Positions 40,157 to 49,911 of a stretch of DNA of 64,000 bases are shown piece after piece; position 1 is the stretch's first letter; each line of letters starts with the position of its first letter. The position numbers and the translations under genes were made by a program. A model generated the notes under the pieces. It did not search any database. It saw only the letters and a program-made list of their open reading frames with translations, and had not been told where the DNA came from. Origin of the DNA: Caulobacter sp. S45 (GTDB lineage Bacteria; Pseudomonadota; Alphaproteobacteria; Caulobacterales; Caulobacteraceae). Where the stretch lies: NCBI RefSeq assembly GCF_009765965.1, contig NZ_LMUL01000014.1, forward strand, positions 2,060,377 to 2,124,376, read 5' to 3'.

Positions 40157-41038
40157 TTGCCGTTTCCGCACTTCAACCCGGTGCTGGTCCAGATCGGGCC
40201 CTTGGCGATCCGGTGGTACGCCCTGGCCTATGTGGCCGGCATCCTGCTGGGCTGGCGCTACGCCGTGGCCCTGGTCAAGTCTGCACGCCTCTGGCGCGGG
40301 ACCGCCGCCGTCGCCGACGAGCGTCAGGTCGACGACCTGGTGCTGTGGGTGGCGCTGGGCATCGTCGGCGGCGGGCGGATCGGCTCGATCCTGTTCTACA
40401 ACACCAGCGTCATCTGGACCGACCCGCTGGAGATCCTCAAGGCCTGGCACGGCGGGATGAGCTTCCACGGCGGGATGATCGGGGTGATCATCGCGCTCTA
40501 CTTCTTCTCGCGCGCCAACAAGATCGACCTGTTGCGCCTGGGCGACCTGACCGCGCCCTGCGTGCCGATCGGCCTGTTCTTCGGCCGGCTGGCCAACTTC
40601 ATCAACGGCGAACTGTGGGGGCGGCCGACCAGCGTGCCCTGGGGGATCATCTTCCCCCACGCCGGGCCGGAACCGCGCCATCCCAGCCAGCTCTATGAGG
40701 CCGGGCTGGAGGGGATCGTGTTGTTCTCGATCCTGCGCTGGGCCACGCACGGGGCCAAGCTGCTGCCGCGCCGCGGGATGATCACCGGCCTGTTCCTGTT
40801 GTTCTATGGCCTGGCCCGCATCAGCCTGGAGAATGTGCGCGAGCCCGATCGCGACATGCCCCATTTCCCGCTCGGCCTGACCATGGGGATGATGCTGTCG
40901 GCGCCCATGGTGGTGGCCGGGATCGCACTGATCCTCTACGCGCGGCGTCCCGCCGCCGTGGCTCCGCCCGCACCGGTGATGGATGGCGAGGCCGAGGCGG
41001 AGATCGCCGCCCCGCCGCTGGATCAGCCCGGCCGCTGA
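40157..41038 (+). CDS. lgt: Prolipoprotein diacylglyceryl transferase
   Basis: Lgt transfers diacylglycerol to the lipobox Cys of prelipoproteins in the inner membrane. The 293-aa product starts at TTG (MPFPHFNPVLVQIGPLAIRWY), with GGAG 6 nt upstream. It has seven hydrophobic segments, the essential His in WHGGMSFHGGM near residue 100, and GRLANFINGELWGRPT. At least two lipoproteins and MltA in this window would be substrates. Confidence 0.95.
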   Translation: MPFPHFNPVLVQIGPLAIRWYALAYVAGILLGWRYAVALVKSARLWRGTAAVADERQVDDLVLWVALGIVGGGRIGSILFYNTSVIWTDPLEILKAWHGGMSFHGGMIGVIIALYFFSRANKIDLLRLGDLTAPCVPIGLFFGRLANFINGELWGRPTSVPWGIIFPHAGPEPRHPSQLYEAGLEGIVLFSILRWATHGAKLLPRRGMITGLFLLFYGLARISLENVREPDRDMPHFPLGLTMGMMLSAPMVVAGIALILYARRPAAVAPPAPVMDGEAEAEIAAPPLDQPGR

Positions 41039-41078
41039 CGGTTCGCCGCCCTTGACCCGGTTCTCGACGTCCTTGGCC

Positions 41079-42158
41079 ATGACGCCCCTGGCGCGCCGGC
41101 TGGCGGAGCGGATCGCCGAGGACGGTCCGATGACGGCGGCGGACTATATGACCGCCTGCCTGCACGATCCCCAGCACGGCTACTACGCCACCCGCCCGCG
41201 TCTGGGAGCGGACGGGGATTTCGTCACCGCCCCCCTGGTCTCGCAGATGTTCGGCGAGCTGATCGGGACCTGGATCGCCGAGGTCTGGGTCCGGCTCGGC
41301 CGGCCGTCGTCTTTCCGGCTGGTGGAGGTGGGTCCCGGCGACGGCAAGCTGATGAGCGATGCGCTCCGCGCCTTGACGCGCGCCCCGGGCCTGCTGGAGG
41401 CGGCGGACCTGTGGCTGGTCGAGCCGAGCGAGCCGCTGCGCAAGCTCCAGGCCGAACGGCTCGCCGGGCAACCGCTGCGTTGGGCGGCGCGACTGGCCCA
41501 GGTTCCCGACGGCGCGCCGATAATCCTGGTCGCCAACGAGCTGCTGGACTGCCTGCCCGCGCGCCAGTTCCTGCGTATGGGGGGAGCCTGGGCCGAGCGG
41601 CGGATCGGGCTGGACGACGAAGGGAGGCTGGCCTTCGGCCTTGCGCCTCCGCCGCCGGACTTCCAACCCCCGCCGGGCCTGGAGCAGACGTCCGAAGGGG
41701 TGGTGGTGGAGCTTTCCCCGGCCCAGGCCAAGTTCGGGGCTCAGGTCGGCGCGCGGGTGGCGCAGGACGGCGGCGCGGCCCTGCTGATCGACTATGGGCG
41801 CGACCGGGTCGAGGCGGGCGACACCTTGCAGGCCGTGATCCGCCACCGGAAGGTCGATCCCCTGGCGGACCCCGGCGAGGCGGACATCACCGTGTACGCC
41901 GACTTCCCCACCGTGGTCGCCGCGGCCCTGGCCGCCGGTGCGGAGGTAAGCCCGATCCTGGGCCAGGGCGCTTTGCTGCGCCGGCTCGGGATCGAGCTGC
42001 GGGCGGCGGCGTTGATCCGCGCGCGGCCGGACCTGGAGGACCGCATCGGCCGCCAACTCGCCCGGTTGATCGATAACGACCAGATGGGCGCCCTGTTCAA
42101 GGCGTTGGCGATCCATCAGAACGGGCTCTCCGTTCCCGGCTTCGAGGAGGGTCCGTGA
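41079..42158 (+). CDS. MidA/NDUFAF7-type SAM-dependent methyltransferase
   Basis: This 359-aa class I methyltransferase has MTAADYMTACLHDPQHGYY, GDFVTAPLVSQMFGELIG, the SAM motif LVEVGPGDGKLM and ANELLDCLPARQF. It belongs to the family of mitochondrial NDUFAF7, which methylates an arginine in complex I during assembly; the bacterial target is not known from sequence. ATG 41079 is preferred; TTG 41052 is in frame. The next gene starts on its stop (GTGA). Confidence 0.9.
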   Translation: MTPLARRLAERIAEDGPMTAADYMTACLHDPQHGYYATRPRLGADGDFVTAPLVSQMFGELIGTWIAEVWVRLGRPSSFRLVEVGPGDGKLMSDALRALTRAPGLLEAADLWLVEPSEPLRKLQAERLAGQPLRWAARLAQVPDGAPIILVANELLDCLPARQFLRMGGAWAERRIGLDDEGRLAFGLAPPPPDFQPPPGLEQTSEGVVVELSPAQAKFGAQVGARVAQDGGAALLIDYGRDRVEAGDTLQAVIRHRKVDPLADPGEADITVYADFPTVVAAALAAGAEVSPILGQGALLRRLGIELRAAALIRARPDLEDRIGRQLARLIDNDQMGALFKALAIHQNGLSVPGFEEGP

Positions 42159-42931
42159 ACCCGCTTCCCGTCCTGACCCACCCCAGCCTCGACGCCCTGC
42201 CGGGGGTGAGGCACGCCTTCTTCAGCCGCCAGGGCGGGGTGTCGGCCGGAATCTACGCCAGCCTGAACGTCGGGCGCGGCTCGCGGGACGATCCGGGTGC
42301 GGTGGCCGAGAACCGGGCGCGCGCCGCCGGGCATTTCGGCGCCGAGGTGGGCCACCTGCTGACCTGCTACCAGATCCATTCCACGATCGCGGTGTCGGCT
42401 GACGCGCCCTGGGGCGCGGCGAAGCACGAGGCGGACGGGGTTGTCACCACCACGCCGGGCCTGGTCTGCGGCGCGCTGGCGGCGGACTGCGCGCCAGTGC
42501 TGTTCGCCGACGCGGAGGCGCGGGTCGTCGCCGCTTGCCACGCCGGCTGGCGCGGCGCCTTGGGTGGGATCGTGCAGGCGACGGTGGAGAAGATGGTCGA
42601 GGCGGGCGCGGAGCCCTCGCGGATCACCGCGGTGGTCGGCCCCTGCATCGGCCCGGCGAGCTACGAGGTCGGCTTGGATTTCCTGGACGCCTTCATGGCC
42701 AAGGCGCCGGAGGCCGAAGCCTGCTTCCGCCCGGGCGCGACCAACGACAAGCGCATGTTCGACCTGCCGGCCTTCGTGCTCGACCGGCTGGCGCGCGCCA
42801 AGGTGGGGCAGACGAGCTGGATCGGCCACGACACCTGCGCCGAGGAGGCGCTCTTCTTTTCTAACCGCCGCGCGGTGAAGCGCAGCGAGGGCGACTATGG
42901 CCGGCTGCTGTCGGCGATCATGCTGGGGTGA
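42155..42931 (+). CDS. pgeF: PgeF peptidoglycan-editing factor (purine nucleoside phosphorylase LACC1 family)
   Basis: This 258-aa protein of the YfiH/LACC1 family (older name, multicopper polyphenol oxidase) has HAFFSRQGGVSAGIYASLNVG, the metal-site residues in CYQIHS, DCAPVLFAD and ACHAGWRGALGG, and VGPCIGPASYEVG. Bacterial members remove non-canonical residues from wall precursors and act on purine nucleosides. GTG start overlaps the stop of the methyltransferase gene. Confidence 0.92.
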   Translation: MNPLPVLTHPSLDALPGVRHAFFSRQGGVSAGIYASLNVGRGSRDDPGAVAENRARAAGHFGAEVGHLLTCYQIHSTIAVSADAPWGAAKHEADGVVTTTPGLVCGALAADCAPVLFADAEARVVAACHAGWRGALGGIVQATVEKMVEAGAEPSRITAVVGPCIGPASYEVGLDFLDAFMAKAPEAEACFRPGATNDKRMFDLPAFVLDRLARAKVGQTSWIGHDTCAEEALFFSNRRAVKRSEGDYGRLLSAIMLG

Positions 42932-42947
42932 GGTGGTTCCTTGCGTG

Positions 42948-43048
42948 CTTCGAGACGCGCTCTCATAGAGCGCTCCTCAGCATGACGAAGTTCAGCGGAA
43001 TGCAAAAACCTGCGTCATCCTGAGGAGCCCCGAAGGGGCGTCTCGAAG
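42948..43048. repeat. REP-like imperfect palindrome between pgeF and ABC-F gene
   Basis: The left arm reads CTTCGAGACGC, then GCTCCTCAGCATGACG; the right arm reads CGTCATCCTGAGGAGC, then GCGTCTCGAAG. Together they form an inverted repeat about 100 bp long, with a nested CCCCGAAGGGG hairpin inside the right arm. It is intergenic between convergent genes and has the look of the dispersed palindromes of Caulobacteraceae. It may also act as a terminator. Confidence 0.75.
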
Positions 43049-43061
43049 GGCGCATTCAGGC

Positions 43062-44882
43062 CTACCCTACCAGGGCCGTCCGCTTCTCCTCCAGCGCGAA
43101 CCATTCGGTCTCCGCCGCGCTCAGCTGGGCGCGGGCCTTGTCGAGCTGGGCCATCAGCCCGTCGAAGCCCTTGGGGTCGCGGGCGTACAGGCCGGGGTCG
43201 GCGAGCGCGGCCTCCTGCTTGACGATCTCGCCGGGCAGGCGCTCGATCAGGGCCTCCAGTTCGCCCAGCCGATGCTGGTCCTTGAACGACAGCTTGGCGA
43301 GTTTCTTGACCGGCTCCGCGCCCTTGGCCGGGACGGCGGACGACGAGGCGCGCGCCGGAGAGCCGCCGCCCTTGAAGAAGTCCGGGTTCTGCCGCAGCAG
43401 GTCCTGCCAGCCGCCGGGCGTCTCCACCGTGTTGCCGCGCCCGTCGAGCGCGATGGTCGAGGTGGCCAGCCGGTCGATGAAGTCGCGGTCGTGGCTGACC
43501 AGGATCAGGGTGCCGTCATAGTCGGCCAGCAGCTCTTCCAAGAGGTCGAGCGTGTCCATGTCCAGGTCGTTGGTCGGTTCGTCGAGCACCATCAGGTTGG
43601 CCGGCGTGGCCAGGGCGCGGGCCAGCAGCAGGCGGTTGCGCTCCCCGCCGGACAGGGTCCGCACCGGCTGGCGCAGCTGGCTGTCCTTGAACAGGAACTC
43701 CTTGGCGTAGGCGGCCACATGCTTGCTGACGCCGCGCACCAGCAGGCTGTCTCCGCCGCCCGGCGCCAGCACCTCCCACAGGGTGGTGTTCTCGTTCAGG
43801 TCGGCGCGGGTCTGGTCCAGGTAGGCGACCTGTAGGTTGGAGCCCAGCCGCACCTCGCCCGCGTCCGGGGCGATCTCGCCCAGCAGCACGCGCACCATGG
43901 TGGTCTTGCCCGCGCCGTTGGGCCCGACCAGGGCCACCCGGTCGCCGCGCAGGATGCGGGTGGAGAAGCTCTTGGTCACCACCTTGTCGCCCCAGGCCTT
44001 GGAGACGTTCTTGGCCTCGGCCACCAGACGGCCGGAGCTCTCACCCGCGTCCATCGCCATCTGCAGCTCGCGCGGCTGGTCGCGCATGGCGAGCGCGCGG
44101 GTGGCGCGCATGGCCTCCAGCCCCCGTGCGCGGCCCTCGTTGCGGCTGCGGCGCGCGGTGATCGAGCGATAGAAGGTGTAGGTCTCGCGCTCGATGGCCT
44201 TGGTCAGGCGGCGCAGCTGTTCGGCCTCTTCCGCCTCGACCTTCTCGGCCCAGGCGTCGAACACCGCGAAGCTCTCGTCCAGGGTCCGCACCTTGCGGTT
44301 GGACAGCCAGAAGCAGCGCTGGGTGACGCGGTTGAGGAAGGCGCGGTCGTGGCTGACGATCAGGGCGGCCGCGCGGCAGGACGACAGCTCCTGCTCCAGG
44401 GTCTGGATGGCGAAGATGTCCAGGTGGTTGGTCGGCTCGTCGAGCAGGATCAGGTCCGGCTCCTCGGCGAACGCCTTGGCCAGCGCCGCGCGCCGGGTCT
44501 CGCCGCCCGACAGGCCCTTGGTCGGCTTGGTCGGGTCGAGGTCGAAGGTCTGCAGTTCGGTCTCGGCGCGGTAATCCAGCGCCCCGCCGGAGGTGGCGTA
44601 GTCGAGCAGGGTCTCGCCGGTGATCTCCGGCTCCTGCAGCACCATGGCGATCCGCGCGCCCGGCTGGAGGAAGCGCTCGCCGTCGTCGGGCTGCACCAGG
44701 CCGGCCAGGATGCGCATCAGGGTCGACTTGCCCGCGCCGTTGCGCCCGACCAGGCAGGCGCGCACGCGCGGTTCGAGCGCCAGGTCGACGCCCTCGAACA
44801 GCTGCATGGGCCCATCGGCTAGCCGCACGTCCTTCAGCGCAGCGATCGGCGGGCGAGCGAGGGTCTTGGGTTTGGAGGCCAC
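43062..44882 (-). CDS. ABC-F family ATPase (Uup-like)
   Basis: This 606-aa soluble ABC-F protein has two ATPase domains. The first has Walker A GRNGAGKST near residue 47 and LSGGETRRAALA; the second has GPNGAGKTT near residue 330 and LSGGERNRLLLA. A basic linker lies between them and a C-terminal helical (coiled-coil) tail (about residues 530-606) follows, as in Uup. ABC-F proteins act on ribosomes; Uup also binds branched DNA. There are no membrane segments. Confidence 0.92.
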   Translation of the reverse strand: MASKPKTLARPPIAALKDVRLADGPMQLFEGVDLALEPRVRACLVGRNGAGKSTLMRILAGLVQPDDGERFLQPGARIAMVLQEPEITGETLLDYATSGGALDYRAETELQTFDLDPTKPTKGLSGGETRRAALAKAFAEEPDLILLDEPTNHLDIFAIQTLEQELSSCRAAALIVSHDRAFLNRVTQRCFWLSNRKVRTLDESFAVFDAWAEKVEAEEAEQLRRLTKAIERETYTFYRSITARRSRNEGRARGLEAMRATRALAMRDQPRELQMAMDAGESSGRLVAEAKNVSKAWGDKVVTKSFSTRILRGDRVALVGPNGAGKTTMVRVLLGEIAPDAGEVRLGSNLQVAYLDQTRADLNENTTLWEVLAPGGGDSLLVRGVSKHVAAYAKEFLFKDSQLRQPVRTLSGGERNRLLLARALATPANLMVLDEPTNDLDMDTLDLLEELLADYDGTLILVSHDRDFIDRLATSTIALDGRGNTVETPGGWQDLLRQNPDFFKGGGSPARASSSAVPAKGAEPVKKLAKLSFKDQHRLGELEALIERLPGEIVKQEAALADPGLYARDPKGFDGLMAQLDKARAQLSAAETEWFALEEKRTALVG

Positions 44883-45008
44883 GAGGGAACCAGGTAAGCG
44901 CGCGCCGGGACGCGAGCCGTGGGCTCGGTCTCCGACGTGACAGGGGGAGGATGGCCCCTATCTAGGCTATCCGGCGATTGGGCGCAAAGCCGACCGGAGA
45001 CGCGGCCT

Positions 45009-45461
45009 TCAGCGTCCCGTGGAGCCGAAGCCGCCGGCGCCGCGGCCGGTCTCGTCGTGGGCGTCGACCTGCAGCCACTCCACCCGCGCGTGGGCGGCGA
45101 CGACCAGTTGGGCGACGCGCTCGCCCCGACGCACCACGAAGTCCTCCTGACCAAGATTGGCCAGGATCACGCCCACCTCGCCGCGATAGTCGCTGTCGAT
45201 GGTGCCGGGCGAGTTCAGGCAGGTGATCCCGTGCTTGAGCGCCAGGCCGGAACGCGGGCGCACCTGGGCCTCATAGCCCTCGGGCACCGCGATCTGCAGG
45301 CCGGTGGGGATCAGGGCGCGGGCGCCGGGCTTCAGCGTGATCGGCGCGTCCTCGGGCACGGCGGCGCGCAGGTCCATGCCGGCCGCCCCCGTGCTGGCGT
45401 AGGCGGGCGTCTCCAGCCCCTCGTGATGAGGCAGGCGCAACAGGGCCATCTTCAGGGTCAA
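45009..45461 (-). CDS. dut: dUTP diphosphatase
   Basis: Dut hydrolyses dUTP to dUMP. The 150-aa product has the five trimeric dUTPase motifs: [42 protein letters not shown] and the C-terminal [12 protein letters not shown] favour the TTG at 45461, which has GGAG 8 nt upstream, overlaps the coaBC stop (TTGA) and gives the usual N-terminal length. ATG 45449 would be four residues shorter. Confidence 0.95.
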   Translation of the reverse strand: MTLKMALLRLPHHEGLETPAYASTGAAGMDLRAAVPEDAPITLKPGARALIPTGLQIAVPEGYEAQVRPRSGLALKHGITCLNSPGTIDSDYRGEVGVILANLGQEDFVVRRGERVAQLVVAAHARVEWLQVDAHDETGRGAGGFGSTGR

Positions 45462-46654
45462 GCAAACATCTCCGCAATCCGTTGCGCCAGCCGGCGCGCC
45501 AGGACGGTCTTGGACGCCGCCCCCCAGGGCTCGATCCCAGACGCTGTCACCAGCACCATCTCGTTGTCGTCGCCGCCGAACACCCCAGAGCGGCCGACGT
45601 CGTTGGCCATGATCCAGTCGCAGCCCTTGCGGGCCAGCTTGGCCCGGGCGTTGGCTTCCAGGTCGTTGGTCTCGGCCGCGAAGCCGACCACCAGCCTCGG
45701 ACGGGTCGGGCCGGGCGCCGACAGCGCGGCGAGGATGTCGGGGTTCTCGACCAGGGCGATCGGCTCGGGTCCGCTCGCCCCCTTCTTGATCTTGAGGTGG
45801 GCCGAACTCGCCGGCCGCCAGTCGGCCACCGCCGCCACCAGCACCGCGACATCCGCTGGCAGGGCGGCGTCGCAGGCGGCCTGCATCTCGCTCGCCGTCT
45901 CTACGTCCACCCGGCGCACGCCGATCGGAGCGGGCAGGCCGGTCGGGCCGGAAACCAGCGTCACCTCGGCGCCCAGGTCGGCCAAGGCCTCGGCGATGGC
46001 GTAGCCCTGCTTGCCGCTGGAATGGTTGCTGATGTAGCGCACCGGGTCGATCGGCTCGCGGGTCGGGCCGGCGGTGACCAGGGCGCGGCGGCCGCTCAGC
46101 GCACCTCGGGTCCCGCGCTTCAACGCCGCCAGGATCGCGTCCAGGATCGCGGGCGGTTCGGCCAGCCGACCCTCGCCGAACTCGCCACAGGCCATCGGAC
46201 CCTCGTCTGGACCGACGAAGCTCACGCCGTCCGCCTTGAGCGTCGCCAGGTTCCGCCGGGTGGCCGCGTGCGTCCACATCCGCACGTTCATCGCCGGCGC
46301 CATCAGCACGGCGGTGTCGGTGGCCAGCAGGGTGGTCGAGGCCAGGTCGTCGGCCACGCCGTGCGCCGCCTTGGCCATCAGGTCGGCGGTCGCCGGCGCC
46401 ACCACGATCAGGTCGGCCGAGCGCGACAGCTCGATATGGCCCATCTCCGCCTCGTCGGTGAGCGAGAAGAGCTCGGTGTAGACCTTGTCCTCGCACAGGG
46501 CCGACAGCGACAGGGGCGTGATGAACTGGGCGCCGGCGCGGGTCAGGATCGGGCGCACCTCGATCCCCTGCTTGCGCAGCAGGCGCGTCAGTTCCAGCGC
46601 CTTGTAGGCGGCGATCCCGCCCCCCACGATCAGCAGCACACGCTGCGCGCTCAT
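45458..46654 (-). CDS. coaBC: CoaBC, phosphopantothenoylcysteine synthetase/decarboxylase
   Basis: This bifunctional enzyme makes 4'-phosphopantetheine in coenzyme A synthesis. The 398-aa product has the FMN-binding CoaC part ([29 protein letters not shown], and [14 protein letters not shown] with the active-site Cys) and the CoaB part from about residue 190 ([48 protein letters not shown]). It is probably co-transcribed with dut. Confidence 0.96.
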   Translation of the reverse strand: MSAQRVLLIVGGGIAAYKALELTRLLRKQGIEVRPILTRAGAQFITPLSLSALCEDKVYTELFSLTDEAEMGHIELSRSADLIVVAPATADLMAKAAHGVADDLASTTLLATDTAVLMAPAMNVRMWTHAATRRNLATLKADGVSFVGPDEGPMACGEFGEGRLAEPPAILDAILAALKRGTRGALSGRRALVTAGPTREPIDPVRYISNHSSGKQGYAIAEALADLGAEVTLVSGPTGLPAPIGVRRVDVETASEMQAACDAALPADVAVLVAAVADWRPASSAHLKIKKGASGPEPIALVENPDILAALSAPGPTRPRLVVGFAAETNDLEANARAKLARKGCDWIMANDVGRSGVFGGDDNEMVLVTASGIEPWGAASKTVLARRLAQRIAEMFA

Positions 46655-46802
46655 CGGCCGAATCCCTCGTCCATGGTCCGCTGATTACCGCGTTCCCGGG
46701 CGGCCGTCAGCCTTCGCGGGCAAATGAGAACAAAAAGGGTATGCAGGAGGCGAAATCTCAAGTTATGGTCGCCGGGGCATATATCAAACCTGGGGCTGTG
46801 AA

Positions 46803-47402
46803 ATGGTATCTCTTCGCGCCGCGAGCTGTGCGGCTTTGTTGGGCGTGCTTGCGGCGGGGGCGCTGTCGGCATGCAATCGCAACGAGGCCGCCTCGGCCAG
46901 CAATGGCGGCCAGGCCTACGCCGCGGATCGCCACGCCAACCGTTCCAGCGGGGGTGGTGGATATGGCGACGACGGTCCACGTCCGCCGGTCCCGATGTTC
47001 CATGGCGAACCGATGTGGAGCCAGACTCGTGAGCATGACGCCCGCGATCAGGCCGAATACCATTTCCGACGCGATGGGCAGTCCTTGGGCGCGCGGACGC
47101 TCGACGACTTCCTGACCAAGGTGCATGCGTTCGGAGATCACCCACCCCACGGGACCGAGATCATCACCCGCAGCAACGGCGACCGGCTGATGTACGACCC
47201 CAAGGCCAACCTGTTCGGCGTGTTCACCCGCGACGGGGCGCCGCGCACCATCCTCAAGCCGCAGGAAGGCAAGGCCTACTGGGCGGCGCAGAAGGCGCGC
47301 GAGGCCGAGGGCGGCGGCGATTATCACGCCCGCTCGCGCCGCAACTATGGTCGCAGCGACGGCGGCGGCTATGGCGGGCAGGGCGGTCAAAGCGAAAACT
47401 GA
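46803..47402 (+). CDS. Hypothetical lipoprotein
   Basis: This 199-aa protein has a lipoprotein signal (LLGVLAAGALSAC, Cys about residue 24), a Gly/Ser-rich linker, then a conserved-looking domain (DAEYHF-type DQAEYHFRRDGQSLGARTLDDFLTKVHAFGDHPPHGTEIITRSNGDRLMYDPKANLFGVFTRDGAPRTI, quoted in parts here as YHFRRDG, FLTKVHAFGDHPPHG and LMYDPKANLFGVFTRDG). The tail is Gly/Arg/Ser-rich. Its DRLMYDPKANLFGVF stretch resembles phage-colicin-like small domains, but I do not name a family. Confidence 0.7.
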   Translation: MVSLRAASCAALLGVLAAGALSACNRNEAASASNGGQAYAADRHANRSSGGGGYGDDGPRPPVPMFHGEPMWSQTREHDARDQAEYHFRRDGQSLGARTLDDFLTKVHAFGDHPPHGTEIITRSNGDRLMYDPKANLFGVFTRDGAPRTILKPQEGKAYWAAQKAREAEGGGDYHARSRRNYGRSDGGGYGGQGGQSEN

Positions 47403-47482
47403 GAAAAATCCACCGCATTAACCAATCGGTGGGGATGACCGGCCTAGTCTGAAGCAAGTTTCAGGCCAGGGAGGGTGGGCCA

Positions 47483-49012
47483 GTGGCGCTCAGTCCCCGT
47501 TTAGAGATCCGGCAAGGCCAGAGCCTTGTCATCACGCCCCAGCTGCAGCAGGCGATCAAGTTGCTGCAGCTCTCCAATCTCGAGCTCGACGCCTTCGTGG
47601 ACGGTGAGCTCGAGCGCAATCCCCTATTGTCGCGCGAGGACGCCGAGGCGGATACGGCCGATCGCGGTTCGGACGACGCCCCCGAAGTCGAACCCGGCTT
47701 CACTCCCGACGACCAGCCGGGAGGCGCGGCCGAAGCCGACATGGACGTCCGGCACGACGACATCTACGTGGACGCCTCCCCCGGCGACCGCGCCACCGGC
47801 GATGCCGGAGAGGCCACGGCCCCCGGCGCAGATGCAGGCGCGATGACCGACTGGTCCAAGGCCAGCAAGGGCGGCTCGTTCGAAACCGATGGCGAAGACT
47901 TCGCCGCCGGTCTCAGCCGCGACAAGACCTTGCACGAGCATCTGCGCGACCAACTCGCCATGCTGGGGCTGACCGGCCCGGACTTCACCATCGCCAGCGT
48001 GCTGATCGACGCGGTCGACGAGGGCGGCTACCTGCGCGCCGACCTGCTGGAAGTGGCCGAACGGCTGGGCTGCGATCCGCAGCGCGCCTGCATCGTGCTC
48101 GGCCGGTTGCAGGGCTTCGATCCCACCGGCGTGTTCGCCCGCGACGTACGCGAGTGCCTGGCGCTGCAGCTACGCGAGCGCGACCGGCTCGACCCCGCCA
48201 TGCAGGCGCTGCTCGACAACCTCGACCTGCTCGCCCGCCGCGACCTGTCGGGCCTGCGCCGCGTCTGCGGGGTAGACGAGGAGGACGTGCGCGAGATGAT
48301 CGCCGAGGTCCGCGCCCTCACCCCGCGCCCCGGCGCCGCCTTCGGCTCCGAACCGGTGCAGGGCGTGACGCCCGACGTGTTCGTGCGCGAGGATGGACTC
48401 GGCCTGTGGAAGGTGGAGCTGAACGCCGACACCTTGCCCAAGCTGCTGGTGGATCGGCGCTATCACGCCCGCGTCTCGGGCGCCGCGCGCAGCGACGCGG
48501 AGAAGACCTTTGTTTCGGACTGCTTCGCCCAGGCCAACTGGCTGGTGAAGAGCCTGGACCAGCGCGCCCGCACCATCCTGAAGGTCAGCAGCGAGATCGT
48601 GCGCCAGCAGGACGCCTTTCTGGCGCTGGGAGTGGAGCATCTGCGCCCGTTGAACCTGAAGACCGTGGCCGACGCCATCGGCATGCACGAGTCCACCGTC
48701 AGCCGGGTCACCTCCAACAAGTACATGGCCACCCAGCGCGGTGTGTTCGAGCTGAAGTTCTTCTTCACCTCCTCGATCGCCGCCACCGACGGCGGCGAAG
48801 CCTATTCCGCCGAGGCGATCCGCCATCGCATCCGCGTGATGATCGATTCGGAACTCGACAACCGCGATGGCGTGCTCTCAGATGATCGGATCGTGGAGAT
48901 CCTGAAGGAGACGGGCGTTGATATCGCGCGTCGTACGGTCGCCAAGTATCGGGAAGCCATGCGCATTCCCTCTTCGGTCGAGCGTCGCCGTCTCGCGCAA
49001 GCCGCCTTCTGA
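47483..49012 (+). CDS. rpoN: RNA polymerase sigma-54 factor
   Basis: RpoN directs transcription from -24/-12 promoters with AAA+ activators. The 509-aa product starts at GTG with the activator-interacting region (LEIRQGQSLVITPQLQQAIKLLQ), then an acidic region (about residues 55-140), the core-binding domain, an HTH (TVADAIGMHESTVSRVTSNKY) and the RpoN box ARRTVAKYREAM near residue 485. GGAGGG lies about 10 nt before the GTG. It heads the rpoN-hpf-ptsN cluster. Confidence 0.97.
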   Translation: MALSPRLEIRQGQSLVITPQLQQAIKLLQLSNLELDAFVDGELERNPLLSREDAEADTADRGSDDAPEVEPGFTPDDQPGGAAEADMDVRHDDIYVDASPGDRATGDAGEATAPGADAGAMTDWSKASKGGSFETDGEDFAAGLSRDKTLHEHLRDQLAMLGLTGPDFTIASVLIDAVDEGGYLRADLLEVAERLGCDPQRACIVLGRLQGFDPTGVFARDVRECLALQLRERDRLDPAMQALLDNLDLLARRDLSGLRRVCGVDEEDVREMIAEVRALTPRPGAAFGSEPVQGVTPDVFVREDGLGLWKVELNADTLPKLLVDRRYHARVSGAARSDAEKTFVSDCFAQANWLVKSLDQRARTILKVSSEIVRQQDAFLALGVEHLRPLNLKTVADAIGMHESTVSRVTSNKYMATQRGVFELKFFFTSSIAATDGGEAYSAEAIRHRIRVMIDSELDNRDGVLSDDRIVEILKETGVDIARRTVAKYREAMRIPSSVERRRLAQAAF

Positions 49013-49151
49013 CAACCTCGATCGGATTCGTCCCGACCGGACTTTCGGCTCCGGGCCAGGTCTGAACTTCAGCCCCTGAGAGGCGTTCCGCTTTGGTGGG
49101 GCGACCGCAGGGCCGTCCTACCCGAAACCCTCAGTTTACGGATGGACGCGA

Positions 49152-49838
49152 ATGGCTTCCAAGACCCTCAACACTGCTCCCGCTCAGATGAACGTTCAGG
49201 TGGCCGGCCACCAGATGGCCGTCGGGGAGGCGTTGCGCAGTCGCATCGCCGGGGAGCTCGAGGCGGGGATCGGCAAGTATTTCGGGCAGGGCGGCAGCGC
49301 CGAGGTGGTGGTGCGAAAAAACGGCCACAGTCTTTGCGCCGACATCGTCGTGGTGCTTCCGACCGGTCAGCAGCTGGTGGCCAAGGGTGAGGGCGGCGAC
49401 GCCCACTCCGCCTTCGACGCGGCGCTCATAAAAATGGAAACCCGGATTCGACGCTACAAACGACGGCTGGTGAACCACCACGCCAGCGTCGACAAGGCCG
49501 ATCCGGAGTTCGCCTCGGTGGTGGTGCTGAGGGCGCCGGACGGGGACGACGAGGCCGACGACGATGACTGGGGCTCCGACGGCTCGGCCGGGAGCGCCGC
49601 GCCGGCCGGCGTGATCATCGCCGAGACCGAGACCCTGGTGAAGACCCAGACGGTGTCGATGGCGGTGATGGAGCTCGACCTGGCGGACTGCCCGGTTCTG
49701 CTGTTCCGCAACGCCGCCCATGGCGGTCTTTCGGTGGTTTATCGCCGTTCCGACGGAAATATCGGTTGGATCGACCCCGAGCGGACGCCAACTTCGCGCG
49801 TTGACGCCGCCGGAGCCGCGCAAAGCGCGCGGATGTGA
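49152..49838 (+). CDS. hpf: Ribosome hibernation-promoting factor, long form
   Basis: Long HPF dimerises 70S ribosomes into inactive 100S particles. The 228-aa product has an N-terminal S30AE domain (VQVAGHQMAVGEALRSRIAGELEAGIGKYF), an acidic linker (about residues 132-150) and a C-terminal dimerisation domain (VKTQTVSMAVMELDLADCPVLLFRNAAHGGLSVVYRRSDGNIGWIDP, as SMAVMELDLADCPVLLFRN and SVVYRRSDGNIGWIDP). It lies between rpoN and ptsN. Confidence 0.94.
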   Translation: MASKTLNTAPAQMNVQVAGHQMAVGEALRSRIAGELEAGIGKYFGQGGSAEVVVRKNGHSLCADIVVVLPTGQQLVAKGEGGDAHSAFDAALIKMETRIRRYKRRLVNHHASVDKADPEFASVVVLRAPDGDDEADDDDWGSDGSAGSAAPAGVIIAETETLVKTQTVSMAVMELDLADCPVLLFRNAAHGGLSVVYRRSDGNIGWIDPERTPTSRVDAAGAAQSARM

Positions 49839-49911
49839 TATGCGACGCGCCGCCTCACTCCTTAAGGTGGGGCGGCATGTCTGCGAATAAGATCGGGGAA
49901 CACCCTCACGA

